Source: Agaribacillus aureus
GTDB taxonomy: Bacteria; Bacteroidota; Bacteroidia; Cytophagales; Cyclobacteriaceae
Assembly: GCA_030442055.1 (NCBI GenBank)
Contig: JAUJEB010000009.1
Coordinates: 62,001 to 126,000, forward strand
Direction: 5' to 3'
Length of the DNA: 64,000 nucleotides
In this document: positions 58,828 through 64,000 of the stretch, piece by piece
How positions within the stretch are numbered: the stretch's first letter is position 1
Layout: each line of letters begins with the position of its first letter
Position numbers and translations under genes: made by a program
Notes under the pieces: model-generated
What the model was told of the DNA's origin: nothing
What the model saw: the letters and a program-made list of their open reading frames with translations, nothing else
Databases searched by the model: none

Positions 58828-61689
58828 ATGTATCCAATGAGGATTGCTATTTGTATAGTATGTATTTTTTTCTTGCGTGAGCTAACCTTTGCCAATAACC
58901 CATATCGGGATAGCTTATACGCAAGAGTAAATGACGAAACACTTGATTATACCGACCGGTTTGATGCATTGTTGAATCTTGGGTTTTCGTATTATGGTAT
59001 TGACTCGGTCAAATTTAATGAATATGCTTACAGGGCCCTGGAACTTGCTACCGGGCATAACGACAACTACCGTCAGGCCAGAGCCAATTTTCTGATCGGC
59101 ATAGGTCTGATTTACTCAACAGAATTTTACAGGTCTATTGGTTACTTCGAGGAGTCACTTGAAATTTTTAAGAAGCTGAAAATGCCGGCGGACATTCGGA
59201 AGGTTTACACCAATTTGGCCATTGTAAAGCAAAAGCTTGGTGAAAACGACGAAGCGGTTTATTATTTACTGGAATCCCTGAAAATTGCAGATCAGGAAAA
59301 GAGTGAAATAATTAAAATTCCTATTTATAATAACTTGGCTTTGGTTTACAGGAACGTTGGAGAAAATAAAAAGGCACTGGCCCAATTTAAAATCGGTGAA
59401 AAACTGGCTGAGGAATTTAATGACTCTACCAATCTAATAACCATCAAATCAAACATGGCCGGCCAATATTTTTTACTCAAAGAATATGATAGCGCCTTGT
59501 CTGTTGTCGATGTGGTGCTACCTATCATAAAAAAAGCCGGAGATCTCAATGCTGAAGCCGACATTTGTGTGGTTTTAACGCTCATTTACAAAGACCTTGG
59601 CAAATACCAGCAGGCCTTAGCGCAAAGCGAACGCGCACTTGATCTAAACAAAAAAACCAAGGATAAAAGTGGGATTTCGGTGGCACTAAATAATTTAGGT
59701 ACTGTCCATGATTTGCTTGGCAACAATGTTGTAGCTGAAGAATATCTTATCAGGAATTTAGAGCTGGTGAAAGACTCGAAGATGGCTAACAATCACCTGA
59801 CTGCTTTGGAAGCGTTGGAGCAACATTATAAATCCACTGGGAATTTTGAAAAGGCCCATAAATTTCAGGAAAAACATCTGGCTTTAAAAGATAGCTTGTT
59901 GGCACAGGAAAAAATATTACAAATTGCAGCTTTGGAAGTTAAATATGAGAACCAAAAAAAGGAAGAAACCATTGCCAGCTTACAAAAGGACCAACGAATA
60001 AGCCAGCTTAACAAAAGGTTTTTGATCCTGGCATTGATTGTGGCCCTGGTGATGGGAGGGTTTATTGGTTATATTCAATATGAAAGAGTCCGAAAAAAAA
60101 ATGAACAATACAAGGCCGAGCAAATGGTAAATATGCAGCTACAGGAAAGTAACGAAATGAAAAATCGCTTTTTTACTAATATATCCCATGAACTGCGCAC
60201 ACCGCTAACCTTGATCCAGGGACCGCTGGAAAATTTCCTCAGTAGCAAACAACCTAAAATCGATGAAGATGAAATAAAACTAATGTACAGGAATAGTAAG
60301 CGATTGCAACAACTGGTTAATCAGATCCTGGAAATTTCCCGGATCGAGTCCGGGTTGGTGCCACTGAACTTTACGCGATTACCTGTATTAAAGCTTATAC
60401 GACAGGCCAGCGAAATTTTTATTGGCAATGCGGCTCAAAAGGATCTTGATTTTAAGATTAAAATCGAGGATGACAATGATCTGGTATATGTTGATGAGGA
60501 TAAGCTGGTTAAAATTGTTACCAATCTTTTATCCAATGCCATTAAATACAATAAAAAAAAGGGCCAAATAGTAATTTCCGCCCACCTGCAAGATAGTGAC
60601 TTCCTACAGTTAGAAGTTTCGGATTCCGGCGTTGGAATTGATCGGGAGGACCTGGAACACATCTTCGATCGATTCTATATGGCCAAGCATAAACATAGTG
60701 ACAGCTCCGGGATTGGGTTATCACTTGTGAAGGAATTGGTGAATTTATATGAAGGAACTATTACGGTTAAAAGTGTCAAAAATCAAGGTACAGCGTTCAC
60801 GATTAAATTACCCGTTAACATAAATTTAATTAAATCAGCGGACTACACTATAATGGAGGTGCCAGAGCCGGATCAAAGCCGGATTAAAGAAGAAGATTTG
60901 GCAGTAACTGAAAAAAAATATGACAAAGCCAGGAAGATCCTTATAGTTGAAGATAACGAGGACATCAGATCTTATCTCAGAAAAAACCTTACGGAAAAAT
61001 ACCAGGTGCTGGAAGCTGAAAATGGCTATGAGGGTTTAAAAACAGCGCTGGCTGAAGTGCCTGATTTGATTATTACCGATATTATGATGCCGGTTATGGA
61101 TGGCATTGTCTTATCAGACAAATTAAAAAATCATCAATCTACGGATCATATACCGATCATCATGCTGACGGCTAAAGGTGAAGCAGATGCCAAAATGAAA
61201 GGTTTGGAAACCGGTGCAGACGATTATATTGCCAAACCTTTCAATACCCAGGAGCTGCTGACCAGGGTCAGTAACCTGATTCAGCAAAGAGAAATGCTGA
61301 AACAAAAATTCAGTAAACTTATAACCATCGGTTGGGACAATGTTAATATAAAGAGTAAAGATGAGGTATTTATGTGTAAGGCATTGGAAATTCTTGAAAA
61401 GTACTATGCCGAACACGATTTTACGGCGGAGTCATTTCAAAAAGAAATGGCTATGAGCAGGATGCAATTGCACCGGAAATTGAAAGCATTGACAGATTTA
61501 TCCACCACGGAATTTATCCGGTCCATCCGGCTAAAGAAAGCACACCAATTAATCGAAAAGGACTATGGAAATATAAATGAAATAGCCTACGAGGTTGGCT
61601 TTAGCGATCCTTCCTATTTTTCAAAGTGTTTCCGCGGTTACTATGGTTATTCCCCCTCCCAATTAACTTTAAGGAGAAGGCCGGTTTAA
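58828..61689 (+). CDS. TPR-containing hybrid histidine kinase with receiver and AraC domains
   Basis: A 953-residue single-protein signalling system. A signal-like N-terminus is followed by periplasmic TPR repeats over about residues 30-365 (ARANFLIGIGLIYSTEFYRSIG, VYTNLAIVKQKLGENDEAVY, ISVALNNLGTVHDLLGNNVV), then a coiled coil. One transmembrane segment lies at about 396-419. HisKA carries the phospho-accepting His in ISHELRTPLTLIQGPL near 454. An HATPase follows with its GIGLSLVKELV box, then a receiver with Asp near 751 (DLIITDIMMPVMDG) and a C-terminal AraC HTH. The TPR sensor differs from the propeller sensor of the other hybrid protein and probably binds a protein or peptide ligand. An exported TonB-like protein gene follows 245 bp downstream. 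Confidence 0.95.
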   Translation: MYPMRIAICIVCIFFLRELTFANNPYRDSLYARVNDETLDYTDRFDALLNLGFSYYGIDSVKFNEYAYRALELATGHNDNYRQARANFLIGIGLIYSTEFYRSIGYFEESLEIFKKLKMPADIRKVYTNLAIVKQKLGENDEAVYYLLESLKIADQEKSEIIKIPIYNNLALVYRNVGENKKALAQFKIGEKLAEEFNDSTNLITIKSNMAGQYFLLKEYDSALSVVDVVLPIIKKAGDLNAEADICVVLTLIYKDLGKYQQALAQSERALDLNKKTKDKSGISVALNNLGTVHDLLGNNVVAEEYLIRNLELVKDSKMANNHLTALEALEQHYKSTGNFEKAHKFQEKHLALKDSLLAQEKILQIAALEVKYENQKKEETIASLQKDQRISQLNKRFLILALIVALVMGGFIGYIQYERVRKKNEQYKAEQMVNMQLQESNEMKNRFFTNISHELRTPLTLIQGPLENFLSSKQPKIDEDEIKLMYRNSKRLQQLVNQILEISRIESGLVPLNFTRLPVLKLIRQASEIFIGNAAQKDLDFKIKIEDDNDLVYVDEDKLVKIVTNLLSNAIKYNKKKGQIVISAHLQDSDFLQLEVSDSGVGIDREDLEHIFDRFYMAKHKHSDSSGIGLSLVKELVNLYEGTITVKSVKNQGTAFTIKLPVNINLIKSADYTIMEVPEPDQSRIKEEDLAVTEKKYDKARKILIVEDNEDIRSYLRKNLTEKYQVLEAENGYEGLKTALAEVPDLIITDIMMPVMDGIVLSDKLKNHQSTDHIPIIMLTAKGEADAKMKGLETGADDYIAKPFNTQELLTRVSNLIQQREMLKQKFSKLITIGWDNVNIKSKDEVFMCKALEILEKYYAEHDFTAESFQKEMAMSRMQLHRKLKALTDLSTTEFIRSIRLKKAHQLIEKDYGNINEIAYEVGFSDPSYFSKCFRGYYGYSPSQLTLRRRPV

Positions 61690-61934
61690 ACTGCCGAGCC
61701 GGCTGTTATCCTGATTAAATCTTTTGTGCCTGCGTTTCACACGTAGGTGTCTGCAATTTCAAATACTTCGTCGTTTCCCCATTGTGTTTAATATGGAATG
61801 CGCGTTTATAAGCGTTTTTAGGGGATTGTTACAAGCGTCTGATTTTTTGATACATATGTCCAACCACAATAAATATGCCCATCATACTTTAGCGTCATCA
61901 TTGACAACACTCACAAATCAAAAAAAATAATGCT

Positions 61935-62492
61935 ATGATACAGCTAAACATCTTATTTATAGCCATGTTGTTTATTGGTCAATTTAATGCAGGGTCAGAA
62001 AGCCTGGAGGACCCCGTAGATTCCCAACATTGTTTCAATGCAAATGAAATAATTTCCTTTGGAGGTCTTTTGGTGAATGGACTAAAGGAAGGGGAGTGGA
62101 AGGGGTTTGATCAACATGGGAGCCTTTCATTTTCTGAGATGTATGTTGCCGATAAGTTAGTAAATGGCAGGCGCTTCAATAATAAAGACACAACCATTTA
62201 TAAAAAGATTTATAATCCGGCATACAGTGAAGAAGTCAATTGGCTTGCTCAACATATTATAACGCCTGAAGCCGGCATGATCAACGGAAAAGAAGCCACC
62301 CTGAATGCAAAGGTAATAATTTCAGAAACGGGAGCGCTGCTGGATGTTGAAGTGCTTAATGAACTTGATGCATCCGTTGAGGATTGCGTAATAGAAACCA
62401 TAAGAAATAGAACATCATGGCAGCCGGCCATCTACCGCGGCAAAGCGGTCTTAAGCTGTCAACTGTTAAAGGTGGAATTGGAGCGACAGTAA
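61935..62492 (+). CDS. Exported MORN-like/TonB-C-like protein
   Basis: A 185-residue protein with a signal peptide ending near NAGSES. The centre has a MORN-like repeat (GGLLVNGLKEGEWKGFDQHG, SFSEMYVADKLVNGRRF). The C-terminal 75 residues resemble the TonB C-terminal fold in sequence pattern (LNAKVIISETGALLDVEVLN, TSWQPAIYRGKAVLSCQLLK). Bacteroidota often carry stand-alone TonB-C domains whose partners are not known. There is no membrane anchor, so energy transduction is uncertain. It lies downstream of the TPR hybrid kinase on the same strand and may be a target of it. A bidirectional terminator follows. Confidence 0.75.
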   Translation: MIQLNILFIAMLFIGQFNAGSESLEDPVDSQHCFNANEIISFGGLLVNGLKEGEWKGFDQHGSLSFSEMYVADKLVNGRRFNNKDTTIYKKIYNPAYSEEVNWLAQHIITPEAGMINGKEATLNAKVIISETGALLDVEVLNELDASVEDCVIETIRNRTSWQPAIYRGKAVLSCQLLKVELERQ

Positions 62493-62645
62493 AATAGTTG
62501 CATTTCCCTTCTATGGCACTAATGTAAGAATCAAAACCCAAATGCGACTCAAAACTATTCTGGAATAAATCCGGTTTGATTATTCCTAACAGAAGTAACC
62601 CGACGCTTCAATCAGCCACTGGAAGGTCACTTTTCATGCCAAGAT

Positions 62646-62672
62646 AAAACGGGCGAGGAATCCGCCCGTTTT
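62646..62672. terminator. Bidirectional Rho-independent terminator
   Basis: AAAACGGGCG (62646-62655), a 7-base loop, and CGCCCGTTTT (62663-62672) form a perfect 10-bp stem ending in A/T runs on both sides. It serves the convergent TonB-C-like gene and the YifB gene. Confidence 0.85.
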
Positions 62673-62746
62673 GTCCTTTTTACTTAAATAACAGGTTGTA
62701 CAGCCATATAGTTATGCTTGCTGTTGTTCCTTACTCTTGCTCTTGC

Positions 62747-64000
62747 TCAATCTGCCCATCCTTCGCGGTCCAGGCTTCGGTATTGAATGGCTTCGGCGAG
62801 GTGTTCGATTTTTATCTCCTCGCTACCGGCTAAATCGGCAATAGTTCTCGATACTTTCAGAATTCTGTCATAGGCCCTGGCCGAAAGTCCTAACTTTTCC
62901 ATAGCGGCTTTAAGCAGTGTCTTGCCAGCCTGGTTGATTTGGCAGATTTCCTTCACCCCATGGGGTGTCATCATGGCATTGCAGAAGATTTGTTTGTTAC
63001 TTGCGAATCTTTGGGTTTGGATTTCACGCGCTGTCACCACCCTTTCCCTGATTTTATCGCTACTTTCGGCTGGCCGGTCTTCTGTCATCTGGTCGAAGGA
63101 GACCGGCGTTACTTCCACATGCAGGTCGATGCGGTCTAGCAATGGTCCACTAACTTTATTCAAATAGCGTTGTACTACACCTGGTCCGCAAACACATTCC
63201 TTGTCTGGATGATTGTGGTAGCCGCATGGACAGGGATTCATGCTGGCGATCAACATAAAATTAGCGGGAAATTCAACTGAGATTTTTGCCCGTGAGATGG
63301 ATACCTTTCTTTCCTCCAGTGGCTGTCGCATTACTTCCAGCACAGACCGTTGGAATTCAGGTAGTTCATCCAAAAACAACACACCATTATGCGCGAGCGA
63401 TATTTCTCCCGGCTGTGGGTTTCCACCGCCACCGACCAGGGCGACATCAGAGGTGGTATGGTGGGGGGAGCGGAATGGCCTTGAGGCTATCAGAGAGGTG
63501 TTGGTGCCTAGCTTTCCGGCTACGGAATGGATCTTGGTAGTTTCCAGCGCCTCCTGCAACGAAAATGGCGGCAGAATGGAAGGCAGTCGTTTGGCAAGCA
63601 TGGTTTTGCCTGCGCCAGGCGGACCGATCATGATCACGTTATGCCCTCCGGCAGCGGCTATTTCCAGGGCGCGCTTGATGTTTTCCTGTCCCTGAACGTT
63701 CGCAAAATCGGCCTCGTAGTCATTGACGTTTTCATAAAAAATATCCCTGGTATCCCGATCAAGCGGTTTGATGTTGATTTTGCCCTCCAGGAATGCGATG
63801 GCCTCCTGAAGGGTTTCTATGCCAATCACATCCAGGTTATTGACAATCGCTGCTTCCTCTGCATTTTCCTTGGGCAATATAAATCCTTTATAGCCATTTT
63901 TTCTTGCTTCAACGGCAATGGGTAATACCCCTTTGATAGGCCTCAATAGCCCATCTAAAGCCAGCTCACCCATAATAAAGTATTCCTCCAGGCTAGCGGT
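62747..64000 (-). CDS. yifB: YifB/ComM family Mg-chelatase-like AAA ATPase (5' end outside window)
   Basis: A 417-codon fragment of a YifB/ComM-type ATPase, a family helicase that promotes branch migration in recombination (ComM in natural transformation). The open frame continues past the window edge: codons before MGELALDGLLRPIKGVL read ASLEEYFI, as in intact homologues, so roughly the first 90-100 residues are missing. Visible motifs are Walker A MIGPPGAGKTMLAKRLPS, RPFRSPHHTTSDVALVGGG, LFLDELPEF, the zinc-site-like NPCPCGYHNHPDKECVCG, and a Mg-chelatase C-terminal domain to the end. Gene order outside the window is unknown. It converges with the TonB-C-like gene across a shared terminator. 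Confidence 0.94.
   Translation of the reverse strand, partial: TASLEEYFIMGELALDGLLRPIKGVLPIAVEARKNGYKGFILPKENAEEAAIVNNLDVIGIETLQEAIAFLEGKINIKPLDRDTRDIFYENVNDYEADFANVQGQENIKRALEIAAAGGHNVIMIGPPGAGKTMLAKRLPSILPPFSLQEALETTKIHSVAGKLGTNTSLIASRPFRSPHHTTSDVALVGGGGNPQPGEISLAHNGVLFLDELPEFQRSVLEVMRQPLEERKVSISRAKISVEFPANFMLIASMNPCPCGYHNHPDKECVCGPGVVQRYLNKVSGPLLDRIDLHVEVTPVSFDQMTEDRPAESSDKIRERVVTAREIQTQRFASNKQIFCNAMMTPHGVKEICQINQAGKTLLKAAMEKLGLSARAYDRILKVSRTIADLAGSEEIKIEHLAEAIQYRSLDREGWAD

Noticed and set aside
61724-61930. A short plus-strand open frame between the TPR kinase and the TonB-C-like gene
   Set aside because: It has a mixed, unrecognisable sequence with no signal peptide and lies in an intergenic region where a promoter is expected.
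1-64000. CRISPR arrays, rRNA, tRNA, insertion sequences and prophage genes
   Set aside because: No regularly spaced repeats, cloverleaf-like conserved segments, transposase frames or phage structural genes were recognised by eye. A tRNA scan could still find one in a gap.

Overview
The window is a chromosomal segment of a Bacteroidota bacterium, most probably a gliding or marine member of the order Cytophagales (the order is inferred; the phylum is well supported). The phylum evidence is a type IX secretion gene (porQ), a cargo protein with a type IX C-terminal sorting domain, a SusC/SusD pair controlled by a FecI/FecR module, two hybrid two-component proteins ending in AraC DNA-binding domains, DUF2723 membrane proteins, and promoter elements of the Bacteroidota type (TAnnTTTG). 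Apart from one GC-rich patch, base composition looks even. No rRNA, tRNA, CRISPR array, insertion sequence or phage gene was seen. Both window edges cut a gene.

Layout. 1-6.4 kb: a truncated PD40 beta-propeller gene diverges from a tight lon-porQ-hslU run that joins two ATP-dependent protein-quality-control machines to a type IX secretion component. 6.5-8.8 kb: a SixA-like phosphatase and a PolX/PHP protein that has lost its polymerase aspartates. 9-13.2 kb: a small lipoprotein, an EVE-domain protein and two tandem paralogous secreted proteins of unknown function. 13.2-16.6 kb: pyrR-pyrB, a cystathionine beta-synthase and a single-domain CBM48 protein. 16.9-20.4 kb: an AsmA-like protein and a CPBP membrane protease. 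20.5-28.1 kb: two 986-residue DUF2723 (GT-C glycosyltransferase-like) paralogues flanking a type IX cargo protein. 28.2-38.7 kb: single genes for enzymes, lipoproteins and stress or transport functions, including a Crp/Fnr - DMT transporter - GNAT - AAC(3) group.

39-52.4 kb: a hybrid two-component system, a PD40 lipoprotein, VOC and DUF1801 proteins, and a complete fecI-fecR-susC-susD uptake and signalling locus without any degradative enzyme. 52.7-55.7 kb: a padR-permease operon with an operator-like dyad. 56-58 kb: two convergent lipoproteins. The first carries two RskA-type domains but no sigma factor, behind a complex regulatory region. 58.1-58.35 kb: a GC-rich array of nested palindromes. 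58.8-62.5 kb: a TPR hybrid kinase and a TonB-C-like exported protein. 62.7 kb to the end: a truncated YifB/ComM ATPase.

The common theme is envelope biology: secretion, possible surface protein glycosylation, outer membrane uptake and envelope-linked signalling. The most unusual observations are the palindrome array at 58.1-58.35 kb, the double-RskA lipoprotein with its phased-repeat promoter, the polymerase-dead PolX and the glycosyltransferase pair around a secreted cargo gene. Start codons were checked by eye. Several preferred starts lie inside the longest open frame, as noted per gene.
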